A DNA stretch of 64,000 nt from Arenibacter sp. F26102 (GCF_023015865.1 NZ_JALKBC010000014.1:62001-126000), one strand, 5' to 3'. Shown: positions 37,423 to 47,236, numbered from the stretch's first letter. Notes: a model not told the origin generated them from the letters alone. Numbers and translations are program-made.

Positions 37423-37996
37423 AGTTAATTTCCATTAGTTAAATGTATAAAAAAATCAGCCATCCCAACCAATCGAAATCGCTGTTTCGAATATAAAATT
37501 ACTTTTTACGGAAGATTTGCCAGATAGTGGCTGACTATGACATTTATCCCTGCATTGCGTGATAAGGCCATGAATTATCAATATTATTGACAACGGATAA
37601 ATTGCCCCTTTCCTAGTCAGGGGTAGAATACAATTCCTGTTTTACCGTGCCAATTTTGGAACAAATTGTTATCCTCCTTTATCACTGTAACACTTTAACA
37701 GTATTTTTGAACTATTTATCGTTTGAAGAGGGTACAGCTATGAAGATTGTTAATCTTTTTTGCTATTTTTAGAAGCTCGGGACATGCTGCATGCAAGATT
37801 AATGTTGAGGTTTTGGCTATGGATATATGGTGAAGTTGAATTCAATAATAGTCCAATGGATTCAGTATTAACAAAACTATAGATTAAAATTATTGTTTAC
37901 TATATTTTTAGCTTTTTACATCCGTAATTTGTTGCTTTACACCCTGTAGGTTAATCCTATTTTTTAATGATGATGAAAATGATAAAAGTATAGCAC
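37423..37996. other. 574-bp intergenic region before the PAS kinase
   Basis: AT-rich, between divergent genes. At its right end a short frame (ATG at 37967, stop at 37991-37993, 8 codons) precedes the kinase start. I see no RNA gene, repeat or other credible frame. Confidence 0.5.
37967..37993 (+). promoter_or_regulatory. Short upstream open frame before the kinase gene
   Basis: Eight codons encoding MMMKMIKV, then TAG, in the same frame as the kinase and ending only 3 nt before its TTG start. It could serve as a leader peptide or the upstream half of an interrupted start; the sequence alone cannot choose. Confidence 0.4.
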
Positions 37997-40192
37997 TTGG
38001 AAACACTAACACCTGTAATATCTATTGAAGAAGCGCCAATTTCACTTTCGGTCTTGGACTGCGAACTGCGTTTTATTAGTTGCTCTCACTATTGGTCCCA
38101 GGAATTCGGAATTTCCCGTGAAAATATAGTGGGGAAGTCTTTTTTCGACATTGTTCCCAATGCCCCTACCGAATTAAGACAAGTCCTTGAAAATGGTTGT
38201 AACATTACCAAAAAATTAATAGAGGAACATAGGCATATACTAAGTAATGGAAGTACCAAATGGTACAAATGGCATATTAAACCATGGAAACAGCAGGACG
38301 GAAATATTGGTGGATTAATAATTACCAGCAACAATATTACCAAGGCTAAACGTACTAAAGAGCTCTTGATTGCAGCCGAAAACGTGGCAAAAATGGGAGG
38401 TTGGGATTTGGATATGATTACCAATACCATTCATTGGTCACATATTACCAAAGAAATACATGAAGTTCCCATGGACTATATCCCCTCTCTGGAAACAGGA
38501 ATAAATTTTTATAAGGAAGGGGAACATAGGGAAAATATAACCAGATTAATCCAAAAAGCCATAGATTACGGAGAAGCTTGGGATACTGAATTGCAGATTG
38601 TAACTGCAAAAGGCAGGGAACTGTGGATTAGGGCCAAAGGAATGCCAGAATTTGTTAATGGCAAATGTGTCCGGCTCTATGGACTTTTTCAGGACATAGA
38701 TAAGAAAAAGAATGCCGAAATAAAAAATGCCCAAATTAAGGAAAGACTGGATATGGCCACGGAAATTGCCAATATCGGTATTTGGGAAATGGATTTTATT
38801 ACAGATACTCTGGAATGGAACAATGAGATGTACGAACTATATGGTGTAAAACGTGAAGATTTCGTTGGAGCTTACGATACTTGGAAAGCCTTCGTGCATC
38901 CTGATGATAAGGTGAGATGCCAGCAAGAAGTGGAAATGGCACTAGCAGGGATAATGGATTTTAAAACGGAATTTAAAATAATTCAACCCAATGGTACTAT
39001 TAAACATATAAGGGCCAATGCAGGGGTATTCAAAAATGAAGTTGGAAAAATAGTAAAAATGATCGGGACCAACTGGGATATTACAGACCAGATAAACACG
39101 CAATTGAAATTGGACAAAAGCAAGGAATCCTTCAAGGGATCTTTTGAATCTTCGGCCGTGGGAATGGCCCTGGTTGCCAAGGATGGTTCTTGGATCGATG
39201 TAAATGACAGTCTGTGTATTAGTTTAGGATACACCCGAAAAGAACTATTGAAACTTACTTTTCAGGATATTACCCATCCACACGATATAGACAATGACTT
39301 AAACCATTTACAGCCACTATTGGATGGCAAGGGCGATAGCTACCAAATTGAGAAACGGTATATTCACAAAGAAGGACATATTGTATATGTCGTATTAACG
39401 GTTACAGCGGTAAAGGATATAGAAGGAAATCTTTCGCATTTTATTTCACAGGTTATGGATATTTCCAGTAAAATTGAATCCAAGAAGAAATCCGAGGAAT
39501 TGTTGGGAATAACCAAAAATCAAAATAACAGCTTACTTAATTTTGCCCATATAGTTTCCCATAACCTGCGTTCCCATTCTTCCAATCTAGCTATGTTGTC
39601 CAATTATCTTATTCATGAGGAAGAGGAAAATGAAAGAAAAGTCATTGAAAAAATGATAAAAGATGCTTCAGAAAGCCTGAGTGAGACAGTTGCCCATTTA
39701 AATGATGTTGTTCAAATAAATACCGGGGCAAAAGATCAATTGAAGGAGGTAAACTTAAGCAGTACCATTAAAAATGTAGAAAAAAATATCACTGCTCTAC
39801 TAAGTGAAAAAAATGTTGAATGTGACATTAAGATCGACCCAACCTACAACGTAAAGGCCGTACCAGCCTATCTAGACAGTATATTCTTAAACCTTTTCAC
39901 GAATAGTATAAAATACAGCAGCCCTGAAAGGCAACCAAAAATTACAATTTCATCAAAGAAAAAAGGAAAGACCGTAATCTTGGATTTTAAGGATAATGGA
40001 TTGGGAATAAATCTTGAAAGGCATGGGGAAAAACTTTTTGGGATGTACAAAACCTTTCATGAACACGAAGAAGCGAAGGGCATAGGATTGTTCATTACTA
40101 AAAACCAAATTGAAGCTATGGACGGAAAAATTGAAGTGGAAAGTGCGGTGGACCAAGGTACCATATTCAGGGTTACCCTAGTTTCGGAATAA
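37997..40192 (+). CDS. Multi-PAS soluble histidine kinase
   Basis: The 731-residue protein has no signal peptide or membrane helix. It contains four PAS/PAC-like regions (about 10-120, 125-240, 250-370, 375-495), the third and fourth showing GIWEMDFITDTLEWNNEMYELY and VGMALVAKDGSWIDVNDSLC. A histidine-phosphotransfer region follows with the phospho-acceptor His522 in VSHNLRSHSS, and a HATPase domain with FTNSIKY (N box) and DNGLGI (G1 box). The start is a TTG at 37997, because in-frame TAG lies just upstream. A response regulator gene follows 32 bp downstream, so they form a two-component pair. The signal is unknown but must be cytoplasmic (redox, light or a small ligand). Confidence 0.9.
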   Translation: METLTPVISIEEAPISLSVLDCELRFISCSHYWSQEFGISRENIVGKSFFDIVPNAPTELRQVLENGCNITKKLIEEHRHILSNGSTKWYKWHIKPWKQQDGNIGGLIITSNNITKAKRTKELLIAAENVAKMGGWDLDMITNTIHWSHITKEIHEVPMDYIPSLETGINFYKEGEHRENITRLIQKAIDYGEAWDTELQIVTAKGRELWIRAKGMPEFVNGKCVRLYGLFQDIDKKKNAEIKNAQIKERLDMATEIANIGIWEMDFITDTLEWNNEMYELYGVKREDFVGAYDTWKAFVHPDDKVRCQQEVEMALAGIMDFKTEFKIIQPNGTIKHIRANAGVFKNEVGKIVKMIGTNWDITDQINTQLKLDKSKESFKGSFESSAVGMALVAKDGSWIDVNDSLCISLGYTRKELLKLTFQDITHPHDIDNDLNHLQPLLDGKGDSYQIEKRYIHKEGHIVYVVLTVTAVKDIEGNLSHFISQVMDISSKIESKKKSEELLGITKNQNNSLLNFAHIVSHNLRSHSSNLAMLSNYLIHEEEENERKVIEKMIKDASESLSETVAHLNDVVQINTGAKDQLKEVNLSSTIKNVEKNITALLSEKNVECDIKIDPTYNVKAVPAYLDSIFLNLFTNSIKYSSPERQPKITISSKKKGKTVILDFKDNGLGINLERHGEKLFGMYKTFHEHEEAKGIGLFITKNQIEAMDGKIEVESAVDQGTIFRVTLVSE

Positions 40193-40224
40193 AAAAATGA
40201 ATAGAAATGTAAAACTATAACAAG

Positions 40225-40632
40225 ATGGGAAGGTTCAAGAAAGGTTGTATTATAGATGATGATCCTATTTCTGTTTTCGGGATAAAAAAGTCCATGAAGG
40301 ATATCGACTTTTGTGACCATGTTGTGGTTTATACCAATGGACAGGAAGCTTTGGATGGTTTAACAGAAATGACCGAAGAAGGAAAAAAACTACCTTCCAT
40401 TATTTTATTGGACATAAATATGCCCATAATGGATGGCTGGGAATTTTTGGAAGATTTTGTTAAGATTCCCAATTCCAACTCGGATGAAGTAACCATTTTT
40501 ATAATTAGTTCCTCCATAGATCCCCGTGATTTCCTAAAGGCCAAAAGCTTTAGCATGGTCAATAACTACATTGTTAAGCCCATTTTCAAAAAAGATCTGG
40601 TTAAATTATTATCGGATATTGGGATGCAATAA
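40225..40632 (+). CDS. Single-domain response regulator
   Basis: The 135-residue receiver-only protein is the likely partner of the upstream kinase. The acidic pocket is DDD at 11-13, the phospho-acceptor is Asp63 in LLDINMPIMDGWEF, the Ser/Thr switch is in IISSSIDP and the conserved Lys is in YIVKPI. Because it has no output domain, it works through protein interactions or phosphorelay, as in many flavobacterial PAS-kinase pairs. The stop lies 2 bp from the stop of the convergent DUF5689 gene. Confidence 0.92.
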   Translation: MGRFKKGCIIDDDPISVFGIKKSMKDIDFCDHVVVYTNGQEALDGLTEMTEEGKKLPSIILLDINMPIMDGWEFLEDFVKIPNSNSDEVTIFIISSSIDPRDFLKAKSFSMVNNYIVKPIFKKDLVKLLSDIGMQ

Positions 40633-40634
40633 GA

Positions 40635-42005
40635 TCAACGGATTCCCGGATTAAAATCTTCCGGAGCAATTTGTGGCCGATTAATGGTCCCCGCCTCACC
40701 GGTGTCGTTAAATAATGTCCATTCACCAAATGAAAATATTGGGTTGGCCGCAGTGACATTTTCATTCCTTACGGCTCTGCCATCCTCAAATTCGTGGTTC
40801 GTACCTGAACCATCTTCGCCCACAACACCAAAACTGTCTATTACGTTCCCAAAAGGGTCCATCAATTGCAAATTATCATCCCCATTGGAATCTGCCGGAC
40901 TATTTGTTGAAACACTATGATCTGGCGGGAAGCCATAAACCAACTCGAATTCCAAAGCATTGGGCGAAACAACAAAGGTACTATTCCCCTCAACCACAAA
41001 GCCAGACAAATTAATGGTAGAACTTGCCTCAGTATTGGCGTTGGTGTATCTCTTAATTGTCCAGCCCTTTAAATCCAGTAATTCAGAATCTGAGTTATAA
41101 AGCTCCACAAACCTTGCTCCAGCGTTGTTATCAGGATCGGCCAATTCGGAAATAAAAATTTTAGTTGAAGTAAATTCATCAACCAAATCCTTACAACGCA
41201 TGGAGGTAAAGTCCATATCCGAAACATCCCTAATTACCAATTGATAATCCTTATTATCCTTTATTAAGATCCCAGTTATGGTACCATTACCTTCGGGCAA
41301 CGGATTGGCCTGAAAACTTGAATACCCACTATTGAGTAGTTCAAGCTCCAAATCATCACAATTGATTAATGTTCGTATGGTTTCTTCCTCTTTTATAGCA
41401 AATGTTTGCCCTACTTCATCCAATTTAATTTCCATATTGTTAAGCTGAACCAAAGTGCTGATCATTGAATCGTTTAGCTCACTTATAGATGTGCTGGTAG
41501 GTTCCAGCGGAAGCGTTGGATCACATGAATCAATTAAATGCTTCCCTACTATGGCGGCTGGCAAACGCCCCACAGAGGGGTTTCCAAAAGCGCTAAAAAC
41601 ACCTCCCAATTTAATTGCCCCCCTACTCATGCCCAAATAAAGTCCCTTGGTTTTTAATAGGATTTTTGACCCAACTTCATAAAATAAGTGCGAATCCCTA
41701 AGGTCAATTTCCAATTGCAAGCCTTGAGTGGGGTTCGTTGGACTGTCCTGTATGTGAAGGGTCCCAAAAAAATTGCCCGCTAGATCGGACGATACCACAT
41801 AACCCTCAATAATCCAATCTTCCTGAATCTGTATCAACTCATCAACATAAAACGCTTTTAGCTCTGCCATAGTAATATTGGCCGTGAGATCCGATGGGCA
41901 ATTGGCTTTGGGGGGCTCGAAATCCTTATCCTTAACACAGGCCATTGCGAGATATAAAGCCAGCATAGCAGCAATGCATATGATATTGTTGACCCTAAAG
42001 TTCAT
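40635..42005 (-). CDS. DUF5689 and lamin-tail-domain lipoprotein
   Basis: The 456-residue protein has a lipobox LAMAC (Cys23). The first part (about 40-275) is DUF5689, with MAELKAFYVDELIQIQEDWIIEGYVVSSD (broken here), LHIQDSPTNPTQGLQLEIDL and the second OB-like half with GTITGILIKDNKDYQLVIRD. The second part (about 282-400) is a lamin-tail domain: FISELADPDNNAGARFVELY, LLDLKGWTIKRY and NLQLMDPFGNVIDSFGVVG. Bacterial lamin-tail domains are known to occur with membrane-associated hydrolases, including DNase I-fold enzymes. It is encoded 97 bp after a TonB receptor, with an exported DNase I-fold enzyme divergent from that receptor, so a nucleic-acid-related surface role is inferred. The function of DUF5689 is otherwise unknown. 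Confidence 0.87.
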   Translation of the reverse strand: MNFRVNNIICIAAMLALYLAMACVKDKDFEPPKANCPSDLTANITMAELKAFYVDELIQIQEDWIIEGYVVSSDLAGNFFGTLHIQDSPTNPTQGLQLEIDLRDSHLFYEVGSKILLKTKGLYLGMSRGAIKLGGVFSAFGNPSVGRLPAAIVGKHLIDSCDPTLPLEPTSTSISELNDSMISTLVQLNNMEIKLDEVGQTFAIKEEETIRTLINCDDLELELLNSGYSSFQANPLPEGNGTITGILIKDNKDYQLVIRDVSDMDFTSMRCKDLVDEFTSTKIFISELADPDNNAGARFVELYNSDSELLDLKGWTIKRYTNANTEASSTINLSGFVVEGNSTFVVSPNALEFELVYGFPPDHSVSTNSPADSNGDDNLQLMDPFGNVIDSFGVVGEDGSGTNHEFEDGRAVRNENVTAANPIFSFGEWTLFNDTGEAGTINRPQIAPEDFNPGIR

Positions 42006-42102
42006 TGTTATATTATTTAAACTTTTTCGTATGCGGGGAACAAATTAATTAACCTTACCATACAACCAATTTGTTGTTATTCAACCATTTAAAAGGAAAA
42101 AA

Positions 42103-44844
42103 TCAAAAACTAATTGCAAAATTTATAAAATAGGTACGTCCATAGCCGTACCAATATTTGGGCGCAAATGATGGGTTGCCACTTAAATTATCCTGTTCCA
42201 ACTGTCCAAAATTGCCATTCCTGCTTTGTTCATAGCCCCCAGTTCTAAAAACAGCATCAAAAACATTATTAACGCTGGCAAAAACACTAATGTACCTACC
42301 ACCTTTTAGCCAAGATTTACCCCCTACCAAATTCAATAAATAAAAATCGTCCAATTTATTCTGGGACAACAGTTTTTTTACATTTTCATCGGTAGCATTG
42401 GGAAATGGGACGCCGGTTTCAGGATCTAGATAAAAGCTTTGTGTCCTCGTAATAGTAGAAATACCCGCGTAATTGTTCCCCAAGAAATTGGCAGTAGTGC
42501 TCACCCACCAATATTTGGGATCTCTATATTCCATGCCAAATGCAAATGCCTTCTGTGGACCCTGTGCCAATTTGTAGTCCTTAATTTTGGCTATGCCCAA
42601 ATCTATATTGCCTAAAGGGTTAAGTATATCCTCCTCTGCTCCTGCAGTATCAAAATTTATGGACACCAAAGGATCGCTGGCATATAGAAACTTCCCTACC
42701 GCAGCCACTATGGATAATTTAACGGCGGACGACAGTTGATACTCCAAACCCAATTCGGTACCTAGATGAAGTTTGTCCAAATCTGTAAGAACCTCTTGGA
42801 CAAAATCGCTGCCCACCCCTGCATCCACAAAGAAAAAATTAATATCAGTGGTATTCTGAAATCGCGTATAATAGCCGGTTACCCGTCCCGTTAAATTAGG
42901 CAGTCTTAGAAAATAGTTAAAATCCGTGGTCGTAATTTTTTCGCTTTGAATATTATTTACCAATTGGTTATTTTCTCTTGGGTTTATAAAAACATTCTGA
43001 TAAACTGGCGGTTTCCTTAAATATGCCCCATTTAAAACCACCCAATGCCGTCCGTTAAATTTATAGGTAACCCCACCTTTGGTGCCAAAATTTGAGAAAT
43101 CTACCTTTTCACCCTTTCCAAAAGAGGAATTCAAAAAGCGTTCGTTTTTAAATTTACCATCCCTTCGGTAATCGGTAGTGGTATAATTTACGCTTAAGAA
43201 TCCGCCCCATCTAGGATATGTTACGCTCCATTGGGAAAAAACATCAAATACCCTGGCCTTAATATTATATAAATAGTTGAATCGGTTACCAGCTGTTTTA
43301 TTTAAGTTTCCGTCCAAATCGTTTTTTGTATTGGAGAAAGGGTCAATATCCACATGGTAATCCGCGCCTAACAAATCGTTTATTTCCGCATAACTATCCG
43401 AATCCAAATTGGTATAATACCCTCCAAAATCCAATTTTAAATGATTATTAATGGTGTAATTCCCAATGGTGGCAACATTAAACTGTTGGTCCTCTGAAGT
43501 ATCTTCATAAGCAATATAGACCGCTTTACCCTGGGTAGACAAACTGGTGTTTGCCTTATAAAGGTTGTTCCAATTTAACTGCGGATTCTCCAAAAATCCT
43601 TCCTTCGCCGTATTGGCTCCTATAAAATTGGCGCCAATAGGACTATTGATATAAAAACTTGGTAAATATCTGTAATAGGTTGGGTCTGGGTTAGGGGCGT
43701 TGTAATATCCCAATCTGCTTTTGGAGTTAGATCCAAGCTGATAAGATATTCCAGTATTTAGATTAAAACTTTTAGAATTGTAATAGTGATTCAACATGAA
43801 AATAGGCTCTACAATTTTTCTTTCCCTGGAGTTCCTAATTTTACCATTTTGATTTCCCCAATAGGGATTATACCGTTTTCCGGCCAACTGAAAAACTTCC
43901 TCCGTAACGGCAGAAGACCTTCCCCGGCGGTTGGAAGCCAAAATACTTGTTAAACCAATACTGTGTTTATCGTTTAATTGATATTCCAAAGCACCAAAGA
44001 AGGAATACGCGTCGTATAAAGTTCCATCAATATAACCTTCCTTTGCCCATCTTCTGGAGGCCGAAACACTATAATGAATTCCTTTTAGTGGAACTACTGA
44101 AGTATATGTAGCCATAAGTCGCCCGGCATATGTTCTATTGGAAGCCGAAGTGGATAACCGCATACCTTTCCTAAAAGCGGATGGCCTGGTACTAATATTG
44201 GTTGTCCCCAAAATACCTCCAAAGGAAAAGTCCGATGCCTGTAATCCATGGGTAAATACCTGATTGCGCGTTACATCATTAAGACCACCCCAGTTGTTCC
44301 ATTGTGGTCGTCCATCCACCAATTTGTTCATTGGTGTACCGTTTAGAAGGATTCTGCCATTTTCCGACCCATATCCACGAACACGAAAAAATGCCTGCCC
44401 AAAATCGAAGGCTGCCCTATTGAGGAAAATATCTTTGGTAGCCTGTAACATCCCCGATGTCATTGAAATACTTTCATCCTCCAACAAATCGGAATCCGTC
44501 AATGTTATTAGGTTATCGGTTTTCTCTTGGGCGATATCCCGTTCCAAATAAATAATTCCTATATCCAAATCTTGATTCCCTATGGAAATAGGCATTCTTT
44601 TACTTAAATAATCTTGAGCATTGATAGTTAATATATAATCTCCAGATGGTATTGGTGAAAGGTTGAATTTTCCATCGATGGGATTTGGTTTTACAGGCCT
44701 AAATCCAAAAATTTCGATTTCAGAGTACACAATATTTTCCTGGGATACCATGTCTTTTACGATGCCCATAACACGGTAGTGTTCCTGTGCATACCCCCAG
44801 ATGCCATTTAGTATAAAAAAAGATATTGCTAAACCACTTTTCAT
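42103..44844 (-). CDS. TonB-dependent receptor with carboxypeptidase-like domain (DUF5689/EEP-associated)
   Basis: The 913-residue receptor has a signal peptide (about 1-20, WGYAQE), a CarboxypepD_reg-like domain (about 21-105, RVMGIVKDMVSQENIVYSEI), a plug (about 110-240, with RVRGYGSENGRILLNGTPMNK and TTNISTRP) and a beta-barrel ending FINFAISF with a terminal Phe. Plug loops are rich in Arg and Lys (KGMRLSTSASNRTY). It is transcribed divergently from the secreted nuclease-like gene at 44967 (122 bp between) and followed by the DUF5689/lamin-tail lipoprotein. The trio recurs, as I recall, in marine Flavobacteria. It probably imports a product of the secreted hydrolase; substrate inferred only. 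Confidence 0.92.
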   Translation of the reverse strand: MKSGLAISFFILNGIWGYAQEHYRVMGIVKDMVSQENIVYSEIEIFGFRPVKPNPIDGKFNLSPIPSGDYILTINAQDYLSKRMPISIGNQDLDIGIIYLERDIAQEKTDNLITLTDSDLLEDESISMTSGMLQATKDIFLNRAAFDFGQAFFRVRGYGSENGRILLNGTPMNKLVDGRPQWNNWGGLNDVTRNQVFTHGLQASDFSFGGILGTTNISTRPSAFRKGMRLSTSASNRTYAGRLMATYTSVVPLKGIHYSVSASRRWAKEGYIDGTLYDAYSFFGALEYQLNDKHSIGLTSILASNRRGRSSAVTEEVFQLAGKRYNPYWGNQNGKIRNSRERKIVEPIFMLNHYYNSKSFNLNTGISYQLGSNSKSRLGYYNAPNPDPTYYRYLPSFYINSPIGANFIGANTAKEGFLENPQLNWNNLYKANTSLSTQGKAVYIAYEDTSEDQQFNVATIGNYTINNHLKLDFGGYYTNLDSDSYAEINDLLGADYHVDIDPFSNTKNDLDGNLNKTAGNRFNYLYNIKARVFDVFSQWSVTYPRWGGFLSVNYTTTDYRRDGKFKNERFLNSSFGKGEKVDFSNFGTKGGVTYKFNGRHWVVLNGAYLRKPPVYQNVFINPRENNQLVNNIQSEKITTTDFNYFLRLPNLTGRVTGYYTRFQNTTDINFFFVDAGVGSDFVQEVLTDLDKLHLGTELGLEYQLSSAVKLSIVAAVGKFLYASDPLVSINFDTAGAEEDILNPLGNIDLGIAKIKDYKLAQGPQKAFAFGMEYRDPKYWWVSTTANFLGNNYAGISTITRTQSFYLDPETGVPFPNATDENVKKLLSQNKLDDFYLLNLVGGKSWLKGGRYISVFASVNNVFDAVFRTGGYEQSRNGNFGQLEQDNLSGNPSFAPKYWYGYGRTYFINFAISF

Positions 44845-44966
44845 TGATAATGATGAAATATTTTAACAAAATGACCATTAATATATTAATAATTAACAGT
44901 TTATGCTTAATTTATTCCAGAAAATAAATATTTATTCTTTAAATATTCTAATCAAATATGTAGACT

Positions 44967-46013
44967 ATGGGCATTCTCTTCACATTATTTGTGTCACTAT
45001 TTGTAATTAGCGGTACCATAGCACAGCAAAGTAAGACCTATAAAATAAGGACTGTGGCTTTTTACAATTTAGAGAACTTATTTGATACGGTCAACGACTC
45101 CCTGACTTTTGATGACGATCGTACCCCAACGGGAAAGGACAATTGGACCGTGGAACGTTATCATCAAAAAATAGACAATATGTCCAAGGTACTTTCGGAA
45201 ATAGGCAGTCCTGTTACCCAAACCTCACCGGATATTATTGGCCTATGTGAAATTGAAAATAGGGAGGTAATAATGGACCTCATCAATCATCCCAATTTAC
45301 GGGAAAAAGACTACGGAATAATACATTTTGAGTCCCCAGATGAGCGGGGAATTGATGTTGCCCTGTTATATAAAAAGGCTGTCTTTATTCCATCGTCATT
45401 TAGCAGTCTACGATTAATGCTCACCAAGGAGGAAGATTTCCGCGATTACACTAGGGATCAATTGGTCGTTGGCGGACTCATGGATGGGGAGGAAATACAC
45501 TTAATTGTTAACCATTGGCCTTCCAGAAGCGGAGGTGAAGCCCGAAGTAAACCCAATAGAATATCAGCAGCCAGATTAAACAGGAAGATAATAGATTCCA
45601 TTTCTAGATTGAATCCAGAAGCCAAAATTATCAGTATGGGTGATTTTAATGATGACCCAATAAACGATAGTTTTAAGAATATATTAAAAACCAAAGGAAA
45701 GGTAGCTGGGTTGGAACCTAACGACCTTTTCAACCCCATGGAAATGCTCTATAAAAAAGGTGTGGGATCATTGGCCTATAGAGATCGGTGGAATCTTTTT
45801 GATCAAATCTATTTCACAGCCAATATAGTTGAAAAAGTCCCGAAGCAGTACTACTTCTGGAAGGCCGGAGTCTTTAAACCAGCCTACCTCATTGATAACA
45901 AAGGCCAATATAAAGGTTATCCCTTACGGACGTATGCCGGAGGGAACTATATTGGTGGATATAGCGACCATTTTCCGGTTTACATCCACCTAATTAAGGA
46001 AGTTGAACAGTAA
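44967..46013 (+). CDS. Secreted endonuclease/exonuclease/phosphatase-family (DNase I-fold) protein
   Basis: The 348-residue protein has a Sec signal (about 1-20, SGTIAQ) and a full set of DNase I/EEP motifs: FYNLENLFD (Asn/Glu), DIIGLCEIENR (catalytic Glu), HWPSRSGGEARSKPNRISA, MGDFNDDP (Asp/Asn) and YSDHFPV (Asp-His). The exported location and the HWPSR... segment match EEP proteins of Flavobacteria thought to be extracellular nucleases or phosphatases. It is divergent from a TonB receptor (122 bp away). The stop is 1 bp from the stop of the convergent DUF1080 gene. Whether it cuts DNA, RNA or a phospholipid headgroup cannot be decided from sequence. Confidence 0.9.
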   Translation: MGILFTLFVSLFVISGTIAQQSKTYKIRTVAFYNLENLFDTVNDSLTFDDDRTPTGKDNWTVERYHQKIDNMSKVLSEIGSPVTQTSPDIIGLCEIENREVIMDLINHPNLREKDYGIIHFESPDERGIDVALLYKKAVFIPSSFSSLRLMLTKEEDFRDYTRDQLVVGGLMDGEEIHLIVNHWPSRSGGEARSKPNRISAARLNRKIIDSISRLNPEAKIISMGDFNDDPINDSFKNILKTKGKVAGLEPNDLFNPMEMLYKKGVGSLAYRDRWNLFDQIYFTANIVEKVPKQYYFWKAGVFKPAYLIDNKGQYKGYPLRTYAGGNYIGGYSDHFPVYIHLIKEVEQ

Positions 46014-46014
46014 A

Positions 46015-46608
46015 TTATTGCGGTAAAGCGATTTTGATATTTCTCCATTTCACCTTTATACCTCCACCATCATGGATTTGTAGTGCAATAGACCCTTTAC
46101 CTTCACCAATTTTATCATCGGTAATGCTCACCATTTCCGTACCATTGAGCCATGAAGTTAATTTACTTCCAGAAAGCTTTATTTTCATGGTATTCCATTC
46201 ACCTTCCTTAAGTATCTTATCTTTTTTAGGGTCTGGTTTTATTAGCCAACCCCTACCATAAGACTCGTAAACCCCTCCTGTATCGTGCCCTGGTGGCGCA
46301 ACTTCTACCTGCCAACCACTAACCTTGGTGCCATCGATAGTTGACCTGACAAATACCCCACTGTTACCATTGGCTTCCTGTTTAAACTCCAAGGTTAGTT
46401 CAAAATCATCATAATATTTATCCGTGGCCAAATATCCGTATTGTTTGTCCGGGCCACTTTCAGATATTAGTAGTCCATCTTCCACATACCATTTTTCGGT
46501 TCCATAGATCGTCCATCCTGAAAGATCCTTTCCATTAAATAGTGATAATTCCTGAGACACTACAGGTAAGGCCATAAAAGCCAAAATAACAACTAATAGA
46601 TTTTTCAT
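46015..46608 (-). CDS. DUF1080 (3-keto-disaccharide hydrolase-like) secreted protein
   Basis: The 197-residue protein has a signal peptide (about 1-18, PVVSQ) and one DUF1080 domain, a concanavalin-like fold: LSLFNGKDLSGWTIYGTEKWYVEDG, then DFELTLEFKQEANGNSGVFVRS, then GRGWLIKPDPKKDKILKEGEWN and the closing GSIALQIHDGGGIKVKWRNIKI. Related proteins hydrolyse 3-keto-glycosides or bind sugars in the periplasm. Here it stands without an obvious 3-keto-glycoside-forming oxidoreductase next to it; the exported Gfo/Idh/MocA protein at 7.5 kb is too distant to call a partner. Confidence 0.9.
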   Translation of the reverse strand: MKNLLVVILAFMALPVVSQELSLFNGKDLSGWTIYGTEKWYVEDGLLISESGPDKQYGYLATDKYYDDFELTLEFKQEANGNSGVFVRSTIDGTKVSGWQVEVAPPGHDTGGVYESYGRGWLIKPDPKKDKILKEGEWNTMKIKLSGSKLTSWLNGTEMVSITDDKIGEGKGSIALQIHDGGGIKVKWRNIKIALPQ

Positions 46609-46711
46609 TTTTAAATTTGATAAGATTTATACTGGAAAATTGAATTTCACTGGTCATTCCTGGCATCACTTAATACAGTTTAGAGTGCTGCAAAGAGTAC
46701 TTGCAACATTT

Positions 46712-47170
46712 TTAATTGAGCCATTGACCCCAAGGAATTCTACTTAGGATAAGAATTAATCCCAAACCATAAAAAATGGTAATGGTCTTAAACTTTCTCT
46801 TACCTTCCATTACTTTTTTGTGTTTGGACCAACCAACGGTAATGAACACAAGCGCAATAATATTGATAAAAGGATGCTCTACGGCCAATAATCGGGACGC
46901 AGAGTTTAACCCGCCCATTCCCAATGTTTTAATGGCATTTAACCCATTGGAAGACACAAAGTATAGTACTAGTCCCACCAAGAGCTGTAAGTGTGATAAA
47001 ATGAGCGCAAACAGGCTAATCCTAAAATCCTTCTTCAAGGTGAAATCCTTTTTCCCCGTCCAACCCAAAATGCCGTTGGCCACCGCTAAAAATAATACAG
47101 CCAATACCACATAGGCAAATAAAGAGTGTAAAGAGAGTATCCATTGATGTGCTAGTCCGTAATCTTCCAT
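46712..47170 (-). CDS. Small four-helix cytochrome b-like membrane protein
   Basis: The 152-residue protein has four transmembrane helices (about 13-31, 50-70, 95-113, 126-143). His residues occur in or next to helices (LAHQWILSLHSL, LSHLQLLVGL, AVEHPFINI), as expected for heme-binding b-type proteins; databases usually call such flavobacterial proteins cytochrome B. Other family members carry no heme, so heme binding is an inference. It is monocistronic on the minus strand, followed at its left by about 100 bp of spacer before DUF1080. Confidence 0.75.
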   Translation of the reverse strand: MEDYGLAHQWILSLHSLFAYVVLAVLFLAVANGILGWTGKKDFTLKKDFRISLFALILSHLQLLVGLVLYFVSSNGLNAIKTLGMGGLNSASRLLAVEHPFINIIALVFITVGWSKHKKVMEGKRKFKTITIFYGLGLILILSRIPWGQWLN

Positions 47171-47209
47171 AATTTTGTTTTAATTTATAAATGTAAGGAT
47201 TTTTGGGAA

Positions 47210-47236
47210 TAAAAAAACCCCGCTATTTAGCGGGGT
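47210..47236 (-). terminator. Intrinsic terminator near the cytochrome b-like gene start
   Basis: An 8-bp G+C-rich stem (ACCCCGCT / AGCGGGGT) with a 4-nt loop and a TTTTTTT tail on the minus strand, 25 nt past the stop of the TonB receptor at 47262. Confidence 0.9.
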
